Assembly: GCF_008710135.1 (NCBI RefSeq)
Contig: NZ_VYKK01000012.1
Location: 1-64,000, forward strand
Origin: Paenibacillus spiritus
GTDB lineage: Bacteria; Bacillota; Bacilli; Paenibacillales; Paenibacillaceae
DNA: 64,000 nucleotides
Direction of reading: 5' to 3'
Program-made: the position numbers and the translations under genes
The notes under the pieces: model-generated
The model's database searches: none
Told to the model about the DNA's origin: nothing
The model's input: only the letters and a program-made list of their open reading frames with translations
Part shown: piece by piece, positions 47,236 to 55,298 of the stretch
Layout of the letters: each line of letters begins with the position of its first letter
Numbering within the stretch: position 1 is the first letter of the stretch

Positions 47236-48588
47236 TTATACGGCAAAAGTGCCGTTGGGCTGCCGAAAATGTCCAATCTGCGGCCGGGCCAGGCCCAGAT
47301 GATCCCGAAGTGTGGAGCCTTCGTACTCGGTGCGGAACAGGCCCCTCTTCTGAAGGACAGGCACCACCTGATCGACGAAGATGTCCAGGTCGCCCGGCAG
47401 CACCGGCGGCATGATGTTGAAGCCGTCGCAGCCGCGCTGCTCGAACCATTCCTCCATCAGATCCGCGAGCTGCCCGGGGGTGCCTACGAATTGCATATGG
47501 CCTCTTGCGCCGAGCAGCCTCCGGCCGAGCTCCAGGATGGACAGATTGTCCTTGCGGGCCAGATCCATAATGAGCTGAACCCGGCTCTTCATTCCGTTGC
47601 TCGATTCGACGGGATCGGGGATGTCCGGCAGCGGACCGTCGGCCGGGTACCCGCCGAGATCAACCTGAAGAATGCCGGACACCATCATGACCGCCTCCTC
47701 CGGGTCGATCAGGTCAAGCAGCTCGCGTTCGCGGCGCTTCGCTTCTTCTTCGGTCGAGCCCAGAATCGGAGAGAGGCCCGGCATGATGAGCAGACTGTCC
47801 GGCTCCCGTCCGGACGCGGCCACCTTGGCTTTCAGCCTGCTGTAGAAGGCCTGCGCGGCCGGCAGCGATTGCTGGGCGGTGAAGATCACCTCGCCGATCC
47901 GGGCGGCGAATGCCTGGCCCGGTTCGGAAGACCCCGCCTGGATCAGCACCGGATAGCCCTGCGGCGGCCGGGGGGTGATAAGCGGTCCCCTGGAATTGTA
48001 CCACTCGCCTTGGTAGTCGACCGGATGAAGCTTGGAGACATCGGCGAAGACGCCTTCCTTCCGGTCCAGCACCAGCGCGTCGTCCTCCCAGCTGTCCCAC
48101 AGCCGGGTGACGACCTCTACGAACTCCGCCGCCATCTCGTAGCGGAGGCTGTGCTCGGGGTGCTTCTCCCGGCCGAAGTTATGCGCTTCGGCGTCAACCT
48201 GCGAGGTGACGATATTCCAGCCCGCCCGGCCGCCGCTGATAAGATCCAGCGTTGCCATCCGGCGCGCGACGTGAAAAGGCTCGTTGTAGGTAGTGGAGAC
48301 CGTTGCCGTCAGACCGATGTGCGAGGTGACCATGGAGAGTGCAGAGAGCAGCGACACGGGGTCCAGCATGCCGGCCGCCGCCCGGCCGGGGTAGATGAGA
48401 TGCAGCAGGTCGGCGAAGAAGATCATGTCGAACTTGCCGCGTTCGGCCGTCTTCGCCAGCTGTTCGTACAGCTTGATGTCGAACATCTGCTCCACGCCCG
48501 AAGCGGGATGCCGCCAGCCGGCGTGATGATGTCCGCTGAAATACAGGAATGCTCCGAGATGAAGCTGTCCGTCACGGGTACGGGTCAT
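47236..48588 (-). CDS. FMN-dependent monooxygenase of the NtaA/SnaA/DszA family
   Basis: A 450-residue luciferase-like monooxygenase that uses reduced flavin from a separate reductase. Family signals: HHHAGWRHPASG near residue 20, FDMIFFADLLHL, ISGGRAGWNIVTSQVDAEAHNFG, and PQGYPVLIQAGSSEPGQAFAARIGEV. Relatives desulfurise organosulfur compounds or cleave amino-polycarboxylates. It closes the operon that begins with a sulfonate-type ABC transporter, so it probably releases sulfite or another usable fragment from the imported compound; substrate not known. The ATG at 48588 has GGAGG about eight bases upstream. Confidence 0.9.
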   Translation of the reverse strand: MTRTRDGQLHLGAFLYFSGHHHAGWRHPASGVEQMFDIKLYEQLAKTAERGKFDMIFFADLLHLIYPGRAAAGMLDPVSLLSALSMVTSHIGLTATVSTTYNEPFHVARRMATLDLISGGRAGWNIVTSQVDAEAHNFGREKHPEHSLRYEMAAEFVEVVTRLWDSWEDDALVLDRKEGVFADVSKLHPVDYQGEWYNSRGPLITPRPPQGYPVLIQAGSSEPGQAFAARIGEVIFTAQQSLPAAQAFYSRLKAKVAASGREPDSLLIMPGLSPILGSTEEEAKRRERELLDLIDPEEAVMMVSGILQVDLGGYPADGPLPDIPDPVESSNGMKSRVQLIMDLARKDNLSILELGRRLLGARGHMQFVGTPGQLADLMEEWFEQRGCDGFNIMPPVLPGDLDIFVDQVVPVLQKRGLFRTEYEGSTLRDHLGLARPQIGHFRQPNGTFAV

Positions 48589-48627
48589 AAGTAGTCGCCT
48601 CCGTTGAATAGTAGTAGGGATCCGTCC

Positions 48628-49509
48628 TCAGCCTTTGTATGCGGTGCTCCACTTCAGCCAGCGCCGCTCCAGCGCCCGGACGCCGACATCGGACAGCTTG
48701 CCTGCGGCCATGAAGACGATCAGGCCGACAAAGACGATGTCCGTATTGCTGAACACGCGGGCATCCTGGATCATGTAGCCGATTCCCGAGCTTGCTCCCA
48801 TCATCTCCGCGATGGCGAGGATGAGCCAGGAGGCGCTGACGGCCAGCCTGACGCCGAGCAGAAGGTTGGGGAGCGCGGCGGGAAGCACCAGCGCCGTCAG
48901 CTTGTGCCAGGGCGAATACTGAAGGACCAGCGTGACTTCGTGCAGCTTCCGGTCGGCCGCCCGCACGCCGAGGAAGGTATGGAAGTAGACCGGGAAGAAA
49001 GAACCGAGCGCGATCAGCAGAATTTTGGAGAATTCCCCGACGCCGAACCACAGAATGAACAACGGAATCAAAGTCATCAGCGGCACGGTTCTGAGCATCT
49101 GCATAGAGGGGTCCAGCGTCCGCTCGGCCCATTTACCGAGCCCGGTGAACAACCCCAGGAGCAGGCCCGTCGCGCCTCCGAGCAGACAACCGGACGCGGC
49201 GCGAAAGGCGCTTGCGCCGAGATGCCGGAACAGTTCGCCCGAGAGAGAGAGCCGAACCAGCGATTGGACGATGCGCGAGGGAGCGGGCAGCAGCGTTCCA
49301 GAGACCCATCCGAGCATGGATACGGTCTGCCAGAGAAGCAGGACGGCTGCCGGGACGATCCAGCCCTGCCAGCCGGCGGGACGAATGCGCCGCCGGACGG
49401 CCGGACGGGCCCGGGGCAGCGGACCCCGGGAAGCGGCCGATGGAGCCGCAGCCCCGGAAGCGGCGGCATGCACGGAGGCCGGCGCCGGATGATCGATCAG
49501 TTCGTTCAT
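48628..49509 (-). CDS. ABC transporter permease, SsuC-type (second)
   Basis: A 293-residue permease with six or so membrane segments (first at about 45-65) after an Ala/Arg-rich N-terminus of about 40 residues. The EAA-like loop reads LHEVTLVLQYSPWHKLTALVLPAALPNLL, in SsuC/TauC pattern, and MMGASSGIGYMIQDARVF is conserved. It starts at the base after the previous gene's stop codon, giving tight coupling. Paired with a second permease of the same family, so the channel could be a heterodimer. Confidence 0.9.
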   Translation of the reverse strand: MNELIDHPAPASVHAAASGAAAPSAASRGPLPRARPAVRRRIRPAGWQGWIVPAAVLLLWQTVSMLGWVSGTLLPAPSRIVQSLVRLSLSGELFRHLGASAFRAASGCLLGGATGLLLGLFTGLGKWAERTLDPSMQMLRTVPLMTLIPLFILWFGVGEFSKILLIALGSFFPVYFHTFLGVRAADRKLHEVTLVLQYSPWHKLTALVLPAALPNLLLGVRLAVSASWLILAIAEMMGASSGIGYMIQDARVFSNTDIVFVGLIVFMAAGKLSDVGVRALERRWLKWSTAYKG

Positions 49510-50316
49510 TTAAGCTCCTCCTCCCTGCCGGTTGTCCTGCCACCGCAGCAGGCGGGATTCCGCCAGCCGGACTATCGAGTCGGTCAGCTTGCCGACGGCC
49601 GCAAAGACCAGAATCCCTACGAAGATGACGGCGGTAAGCGAGAACGACCGGGCGTCATTGATAATATAGCCGATGCCCGAGCTCGACCCCATCAGTTCCG
49701 CGACCACGAGCGCCAGCCAGCTGACGCCGATGGACAGCCGCATGCCGAGGAAGACGGAGGGCAGCGAAGCCGGAAGCACAAGCCTTGCGATGGTCTGGGC
49801 CCGGGTGAATTCCAGCACGCGGGCAACGTCGAACAGCTCGTTGTTCACCGAGCGGACGCCCAGGAACGTATTGACGTAGAGCGGAAAGAAGGCCGCCTTG
49901 GCGATCAGCAGAACTTTTGAGGTCTCGTCAAAGCCGAACCACAGAATGAACAGCGGCGCAACAGCCAGATGGGGCAGTGTGCGGAGCAGCTGGATGGAAG
50001 GATCGAGCAGCCGCTCGGCCTTCAGCGAGAACCCGACCCACAGCCCGGCGGCCAGTCCCAGACCGCCGCCGAGCAGAAAGCCGAGCGTTGCGCGCTTCGC
50101 GGAGATCCAGAGATTGCTCCCTAATTCGCCGGAGCGGGCCATGTCCGTCAGCGCCTCCCAGATCGCGCGGGGCGGAGGAATGAGGACGGCGTTGACGAGG
50201 CCCCGCGACGTCGCATACTGCCATACGGCGAGCAGAGCAAGGGGCAGCAGCAGACCGATAAGGGCGTTGGCCGAGCGGATAGCGAACTTGCTTGTTCTAA
50301 CGGACACGGACGTCAC
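49510..50316 (-). CDS. ABC transporter permease, SsuC-type (first)
   Basis: A 268-residue permease. Segments at about 17-37, 80-100, 115-135, 145-165, 200-220 and 235-255. The coupling loop FDVARVLEFTRAQTIARLVLPASLPSVFLG and MGSSSGIGYIINDARSF match aliphatic sulfonate, taurine or nitrate permeases. The stop codon TAA is directly followed by the next gene's ATG. It sits 18 bases after the binding-protein gene. Confidence 0.9.
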   Translation of the reverse strand: MTSVSVRTSKFAIRSANALIGLLLPLALLAVWQYATSRGLVNAVLIPPPRAIWEALTDMARSGELGSNLWISAKRATLGFLLGGGLGLAAGLWVGFSLKAERLLDPSIQLLRTLPHLAVAPLFILWFGFDETSKVLLIAKAAFFPLYVNTFLGVRSVNNELFDVARVLEFTRAQTIARLVLPASLPSVFLGMRLSIGVSWLALVVAELMGSSSGIGYIINDARSFSLTAVIFVGILVFAAVGKLTDSIVRLAESRLLRWQDNRQGGGA

Positions 50317-50334
50317 GCTCCTTCGGGGATGGAA

Positions 50335-51414
50335 TCAGGGCTTGCTGTTCTCGGCAGCATACTCGGTGAGCGCCTCTTCGATATAGCGATTGTCGAATAC
50401 CTCCGAGACATTGACCTGCTTTTTGATGGTGCCGAGCTTGTATTGGAAATCTGCGGTGGCCTGCTGCTGGGCGATTGTCTCCGGGCTCACCGGCGTATTG
50501 ATATAGGCGGAACGCTCCTGGAAGCCCCTCATCAGGTCCACGGGAATCTGGTTCTCGTCCGCATAACGCTGCATCGCTTCATCGTTGTGCGCTTCCTGCC
50601 AGCGGAGCGCCTTCTCGATCACTTTCAGATAAGCCACGACCAGCTCCGGGGATTGATCGGCGAACTTGGTCCGCACAAGCTGGAAGGAGGGGGACAGCAC
50701 GCCCGCGCTTTCTCCGTCGGCGACAATCCGCGCTTTGCCGGTGGCCGTGTTCAGCGTAATGCTCGGATCCCAGACGGACCAGGCATCCACCTTGCCGGCA
50801 TCGAAGGCGGCCTGCGTCTCATCCGGCTGAAGCTGGATGACCTGAAGATCGGATTCCTTCAAGCCCGCTTTCTCCAAAAGCTGATACAGGAAGTTGAAGG
50901 CATTGCTTCCTTTGGTGACGGCAACCTTCTTGCCTTTCAAGTCGGCGGCGGATTGTATGGCGCTGTCCTTAGGCACGATCAGAGCGACGTTGTTCTTGCC
51001 GCTGAGCGTCTGGGACACGATTTTGAAATCAATGCCTGCGGCCTGTGCCGCAATCGGGGGCAGATTGCCCATGCCGGCAAAATCGAGGTGGTTGGAGGCC
51101 ATCGCCTCTACCATCGGCGGACCGCTCTGGAACTCGGAGAATTCGACCTTGGCGCCGAAGGGGGCGAAGGCTTCCTCGAACCATTTCTCTTCCCGGATTT
51201 TACCGAACAGACCGCCCTTGCCCTGATAACCGATGCGAACCGTCACGCCTTCGTAGGAGGGGGAGGCAGCCAGGTTCAGCGCGCCGGATTTCCCGTCGGG
51301 TCCTGCGGAGGAGGCAGCGGCGTTGACGCTCGAGTCGTTGCTGCCGCTGCCGCAGCCGGCCACGGCCAGCAGCAGGACGAAGAGGGCGAGCAGGGCGAAC
51401 GTTTTATTTTTCAT
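50335..51414 (-). CDS. sulfonate-type ABC transporter substrate-binding lipoprotein
   Basis: A 359-residue binding protein. It has a lipoprotein signal ending LLAVAGCGSG (lipid Cys at about residue 21). The mature part starts with a Gly/Ser linker then YEGVTVRIGYQGKGGLFGKI, and FEVEFSEF-like KVEFSEFQSGPPMVEAMASN, DFAGMGNLPPIAAQAAG, and VDAWSVWDPSITLNTATGKA; all are SsuA/TauA-type features. It captures an aliphatic sulfonate or related sulfur compound. Second gene after the ATPase. Confidence 0.9.
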   Translation of the reverse strand: MKNKTFALLALFVLLLAVAGCGSGSNDSSVNAAASSAGPDGKSGALNLAASPSYEGVTVRIGYQGKGGLFGKIREEKWFEEAFAPFGAKVEFSEFQSGPPMVEAMASNHLDFAGMGNLPPIAAQAAGIDFKIVSQTLSGKNNVALIVPKDSAIQSAADLKGKKVAVTKGSNAFNFLYQLLEKAGLKESDLQVIQLQPDETQAAFDAGKVDAWSVWDPSITLNTATGKARIVADGESAGVLSPSFQLVRTKFADQSPELVVAYLKVIEKALRWQEAHNDEAMQRYADENQIPVDLMRGFQERSAYINTPVSPETIAQQQATADFQYKLGTIKKQVNVSEVFDNRYIEEALTEYAAENSKP

Positions 51415-51444
51415 AGAAAGACAGCTCCTTATAGTCAGATAAAT

Positions 51445-52209
51445 TTAGATGCCGGCTCCCCGGTCGATGGCCGGGCCTTCCACTTTCTCGAATTCACGGA
51501 GGACAAGGGTGCGGTATTCCTGGAAGGAGGTGCTGCTGCGTCTGCGGGGATAGGGAAGGTCGATGTCGATGACGCTGCGGATATGCCCGGGCCGGGGGTT
51601 CATAATCACGACGCGTTCCCCGAGGAAGACCGCTTCGTCGAGATCGTGCGTGACAAACAGCATGGTTGTGCGGTTGCGTTCCCAGATGTCGAGCAGCACT
51701 TCCTGCATATGCGATCTGGTAAAAGCGTCCAGCGCGCCGAACGGCTCATCGAGAAGCAGCACCTCCGGCCTGCGCAGCAGGGCGCGGGCGATGGCGACCC
51801 GTTGGGCCATGCCGCCGGACAGCTCCCGGGGGTACGCCCGTTCAAAGCCTTGAAGCCGGACGAGTTCAATCAGCTCGGCGACCCGCTTGCGGACCTCGGG
51901 GCTGCGCAGCGACAGGTTGGCGGCAATGTTCTTCTCTACGGTCAGCCAGGGAAAGAGGCGCGGTTCCTGAAAAATAACGCCTTTGTCGATGCCGGGGCCC
52001 GAAATGGCCTTGCCGTTCAACTCGACCTGGCCGGTGTAGCCGGTGTCGAGCCCGGCTACAATCTTGAGCAGCGTGCTCTTGCCGCAGCCGCTCGGACCGA
52101 TGAAGGTCACCAGCTGGCCTTCCTGAATCTGCAGCCGGATATCATGAAGCGCCGTAACCGGCCCGGCCGGCGTGTCAAAAGTGCGGTGAAGCTGGTGAAT
52201 GGCTAGCAC
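51445..52209 (-). CDS. sulfonate-type ABC transporter ATPase
   Basis: A 254-residue ATPase. Walker A is [16 protein letters not shown], signature motif [18 protein letters not shown], Walker [14 protein letters not shown], and H-loop [13 protein letters not shown]. SsuB/TauB/NrtD type. It heads the operon ATPase-binding protein-permease-permease-monooxygenase. The TetR gene lies upstream on the same strand, separated by a terminator and a palindrome that could be the operator. Confidence 0.92.
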   Translation of the reverse strand: MLAIHQLHRTFDTPAGPVTALHDIRLQIQEGQLVTFIGPSGCGKSTLLKIVAGLDTGYTGQVELNGKAISGPGIDKGVIFQEPRLFPWLTVEKNIAANLSLRSPEVRKRVAELIELVRLQGFERAYPRELSGGMAQRVAIARALLRRPEVLLLDEPFGALDAFTRSHMQEVLLDIWERNRTTMLFVTHDLDEAVFLGERVVIMNPRPGHIRSVIDIDLPYPRRRSSTSFQEYRTLVLREFEKVEGPAIDRGAGI

Positions 52210-52314
52210 GAAACCGCCTCCTTGTTTTATTAATTAATCAGATAAAAATACTTGGTTTTATAGGGAATAAAAAAACCATTCTCTCCAGTGTGTCTGGTCG
52301 AAATAGGTTGAGGT

Positions 52315-52340
52315 ACAAACCGAATAATTAATCGGTTTGT
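52315..52340. promoter_or_regulatory. palindromic operator before the sulfonate operon
   Basis: ACAAACCGA and TCGGTTTGT, perfect 9-bp arms with an eight-base AT spacer, 105 bases upstream of the ATPase start. Candidate site for the TetR protein encoded just upstream. Confidence 0.6.
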
Positions 52341-52366
52341 CATATTCGTATTATGTTCTGACGAGT

Positions 52367-52406
52367 AAGGGGATGTCAAGATGATTTTTATCACTGACAT
52401 CCCCTT
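52367..52406 (-). terminator. terminator of the TetR gene
   Basis: AAGGGGATGTCA and TGACATCCCCTT (perfect 12 bp, 16-base loop that itself can pair). No clear T run. Confidence 0.55.
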
Positions 52407-52414
52407 GGAGGGCG

Positions 52415-53017
52415 TTAAATTCGGTTTCTCTTGTCCAGCAGCTTCAGCACGCCGTCTACCCGAATCGGCGCCTGCACCTCTGCGCCCGGAACGCGCTGCA
52501 GGGTCAGGCCCTGGATCAGGCTGACCAGATAGAACGCCAGCTCCAGCGGATCGCCGTCGATCACTGCGCCCTCCCGCTGTCCCTGCTCGATAATGGCGGA
52601 GACGGGCAGCAGGTTCCGGGTGAACCGCTCTGTTACCTGACTGCGCGTTCCCGGCAGGGAAGTCTCCGCCAGGCGGGCGCTGTGAATCAGGATGGTATGC
52701 GCCCAGTGGTTGCGGACGGACAGCCAGCTGGAACAGATCAGATGCAGCTTCTCCAGGGCCGGCAGATCGAGCGAGGCGGTATGGGTCACAAATTCGCCGT
52801 AGGCTGTCTGTCCCCGCTTCAGAATCTCGTCAAAAATCTCGTCCTTGGATTTGAAATAATGATAGACGTTGCCGACGCTGATCTTGGCCGCGGCCGCAAT
52901 ATCGCTGATGCTGACTGCCCCGATTCCCTTGACGGCGATGACTTCAAGCGCGCAGTCCAGCAGGTGGTTGAGCCGCTTCTCGCGCAGCGCTTGGTCTTTC
53001 TCGGCATTTCTAGCCAC
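52415..53017 (-). CDS. TetR/AcrR family regulator
   Basis: A 200-residue regulator. DNA-binding part: LLDCALEVIAVKGIGAVSIS, then KISVGNVYHYFKSKDEIFDEIL (about residues 45-70). The C-terminal ligand domain (about 75-195) is typical TetR helical sequence. It precedes the sulfonate operon on the same strand, with a 9-bp-arm palindrome between, suggesting it controls that operon. The inducer is unknown. Confidence 0.88.
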   Translation of the reverse strand: MARNAEKDQALREKRLNHLLDCALEVIAVKGIGAVSISDIAAAAKISVGNVYHYFKSKDEIFDEILKRGQTAYGEFVTHTASLDLPALEKLHLICSSWLSVRNHWAHTILIHSARLAETSLPGTRSQVTERFTRNLLPVSAIIEQGQREGAVIDGDPLELAFYLVSLIQGLTLQRVPGAEVQAPIRVDGVLKLLDKRNRI

Positions 53018-53191
53018 TCGTGTATTCCTCCATCAGGTCTTGACGTGGGATATGCTCTTGGGATGAACCGTTACTTAGTATAAGCCGGTCCCGGGCTGTA
53101 AAACAAGGCCGGGCATCCCGTCCGAAACAGCTTGCCATTTGCCGCCGCATGCGATTAAATGAGACCAAACGTCGGAATGGAGGAGAACGGG

Positions 53192-54241
53192 ATGACCGGA
53201 CAAGAGATGAATCCGCCCCTTCCGCCGGGCCCCGCAGGTTGCGGGGAAGCGGACATGGCGGCCATAGCGGATACACCGGATACAGCGGATACAGCGGCTG
53301 CCGCGAACAGCCGTACCGAGCTTGCGACTTTCGCCGGGGGCTGCTTCTGGTGCATGGTGAAGCCGTTCGACGAGCTGCCGGGCATCGTCTCGGTCGTATC
53401 CGGCTACACGGGCGGCCGGACGGCGAATCCGACCTATGAAGAGGTCGGAACGGAGACTACGGGTCATTACGAGGCCGTCCGGATCGTGTTCGACCCGGAG
53501 CGGTTTCCCTATGAACGGCTGCTTGGGCTGTATTGGCAGCAGATTGATCCGACAGATGCGGGCGGGCAGTTCCTGGACCGGGGAAGCTCGTACCGGACGG
53601 CGATCTTCGTCCATGGCGATCGCCAGCGGGAACTGGCGGAGAAATCGAAGCGGGAGATTGCGGCCAGCGGCCGGTTCAGCGGCCGCATTGTAACGGAGAT
53701 TCTTCCGGCGGGTCCGTTCTATCCGGCGGAGCCGGAGCACCAGCATTACTACAAGCACCGGCCGTTCGATTATAAGCTCTATCTGAAGGGATCGGGGCGG
53801 GCGGATTACTTGGAGGCCCGGTGGAACCGGCCGGAGGACCGCGAGCGTCTGCGGCGGACGCTTGCTCCGCTGGAATATGAGGTGACCCGGAACCGGGGGA
53901 TGGAGCCGCCTTTTGACAATGCCTATTGGAACAACCGGCGGCCGGGCGTTTACGTTGACCTTATCACCGGCGACCCGCTGTTCGCGTCTGCGGATCAATA
54001 CGAGGCGGGTGACGGATGGCCGGCCTTCCGGCGTCCGCTGGCCGAAGGCCGAATCCGCCGGGAAGCGGACCTTCGGCCGGGGATGCCGCGCACAGGGCTG
54101 CGCAGCCGGTTAAGCGGCGCCTGGCTCGGCCACCTGCTGTATGACGGTCCCGCGCCGGACGGGCTGCACTACCGGGTGAACTCGGCGGCGCTGCGTTTTA
54201 TCCCGGCGGAGGACGAGCTGCACGAAGAGGAGCGGAATTGA
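53192..54241 (+). CDS. MsrA fused to a degenerate MsrB domain
   Basis: A 349-residue protein. Residues about 40-195 are an MsrA methionine-S-sulfoxide reductase with the nucleophile in [17 protein letters not shown], then [33 protein letters not shown] and [10 protein letters not shown]. Residues about 215-345 are an MsrB fold ([49 protein letters not shown]). In that half the usual catalytic residues are changed: YCIN is YRVN (nucleophile Cys to Arg), GCGWP is GDGWP and the first His of SHLGH is Trp. So MsrA is probably active, MsrB not. I chose the ATG at 53192, with GGAGGAG six bases upstream. Bacillus also has fused MsrAB-type genes. Confidence 0.88.
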   Translation: MTGQEMNPPLPPGPAGCGEADMAAIADTPDTADTAAAANSRTELATFAGGCFWCMVKPFDELPGIVSVVSGYTGGRTANPTYEEVGTETTGHYEAVRIVFDPERFPYERLLGLYWQQIDPTDAGGQFLDRGSSYRTAIFVHGDRQRELAEKSKREIAASGRFSGRIVTEILPAGPFYPAEPEHQHYYKHRPFDYKLYLKGSGRADYLEARWNRPEDRERLRRTLAPLEYEVTRNRGMEPPFDNAYWNNRRPGVYVDLITGDPLFASADQYEAGDGWPAFRRPLAEGRIRREADLRPGMPRTGLRSRLSGAWLGHLLYDGPAPDGLHYRVNSAALRFIPAEDELHEEERN

Positions 54242-54610
54242 ATGGAACTGCGCGTCGAAGAGGCGGGACATCAGGATGTGGAGCTGCTGGCTGATATGAA
54301 CCGCCAACTGATTGAAGACGAGGGACATGACCATCCCCTGGAAATCCCGAAGCTGAAGATTCGGATGGAGGCGCTGCTTCGCGGCGGCTACCGGGCTTAT
54401 TTGTTCATGCAAGGCGAAGAGGTGCGCGGCCGGGTGGCCTTCGGCAGACTGCTGGAGATCCTGGATACCGGGGCGCTGGATGTCGAGGTGCTCTCCTGGA
54501 ACAAGCGGGGACAGGCTTTCTGGAAGTCGCTCGGCTTCGCGGAGCGGAGTGTCTATCTCCGGCGGGAAGGAGGGATGAACGATGTCACAGCTTCAGATTC
54601 TGGTCATTGA
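54242..54610 (+). CDS. short GNAT acetyltransferase, internally shortened
   Basis: A 122-residue protein related to GNAT acetyltransferases: it opens DVELLADMNRQLIEDEGHDH and ends VEVLSWNKRGQAFWKSLGF plus AERSVYLRR, typical N- and C-terminal GNAT parts. Between them the middle (around residues 55-70, LFMQGEEVRGRVAFGRLL) is too short: the beta-4 strand and much of the acetyl-CoA-binding loop seem missing. An in-frame deletion of roughly 25-30 residues is inferred. It starts right at the msrAB stop and overlaps the response regulator gene by 29 bases. Probably not catalytic. Confidence 0.6.
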   Translation: MELRVEEAGHQDVELLADMNRQLIEDEGHDHPLEIPKLKIRMEALLRGGYRAYLFMQGEEVRGRVAFGRLLEILDTGALDVEVLSWNKRGQAFWKSLGFAERSVYLRREGGMNDVTASDSGH

Positions 54611-55298
54611 CGATGAATGGAACATGCGCAATCTGCTGCGCATCTATCTGACGCGGGAAGGGTTCGGCGTAGCCGAAGCGGCAAGCGGCAGCGAGGCGCT
54701 GGAGCTGATGGGGAGGCAGGCGTTCCACGTGATCCTGCTCGATGTTATGCTCCCGGACATGGATGGCTGGGAAGTCTGCCGCCGAATCCGGCAGCATGCG
54801 CAGACGCCGGTCCTGATGCTCACGGCACGTTCGGAGACGAAGGATAAAGTACACGGGCTTGGACTAGGCGCGGACGATTATTTAACGAAACCGTTCGAGC
54901 CGGAGGAACTGCTGGCCCGGATTCATTCCCTGATCCGCCGGACGGCCCTTCATCCGGCGGCGGGAGCGGCTGTGCCGCGGCTGGAATACGGACGGTTGGC
55001 GATTCTGCCCGAAGGCCGGGAAGTTCGGGTGTCCGGCCTTCCGGTCGAGTTCACTCCGAAGGAATTCGATCTGCTGCTGACGCTGGCGAAGAACGAGAAG
55101 CGCGCCTTCAGCCGGGAGGAGCTGGTCAGTCTGGTCTGGGGAGGCGACTACGAAGGGGAGACCCGGGCGGTCGATACGCATATCAAGAACATCCGGGAGA
55201 AGGTCCGGAGAGCGGGCCTCGGCTACAATCCGGTTCAGACGGTCTGGGGAGTCGGGTACAAATTTAGCGGGGCGGGCCAAGCCGATGAGCCGGAATAA
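54582..55298 (+). CDS. OmpR-family response regulator
   Basis: A 238-residue two-component regulator. Receiver domain residues 1-120: acid pocket IDDEWNMRNLL, phosphorylated Asp in ILLDVMLPDMDGWEV, Lys in LTKPFEPEELLAR. DNA-binding winged helix: LPVEFTPKEFDLLLTLAKNE, VDTHIKNIREKVRRAG, VWGVGYKF. It overlaps its sensor kinase gene by 14 bases. GAAGGAGGG precedes the ATG. Target genes unknown. Confidence 0.94.
   Translation: MSQLQILVIDDEWNMRNLLRIYLTREGFGVAEAASGSEALELMGRQAFHVILLDVMLPDMDGWEVCRRIRQHAQTPVLMLTARSETKDKVHGLGLGADDYLTKPFEPEELLARIHSLIRRTALHPAAGAAVPRLEYGRLAILPEGREVRVSGLPVEFTPKEFDLLLTLAKNEKRAFSREELVSLVWGGDYEGETRAVDTHIKNIREKVRRAGLGYNPVQTVWGVGYKFSGAGQADEPE

Noticed and set aside
53269-53296. 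Nine-base repeat in the MsrA N-terminus as a phase-variation switch
   Set aside because: The unit is a multiple of three, so changes would not shift the frame, and it lies in a variable linker.
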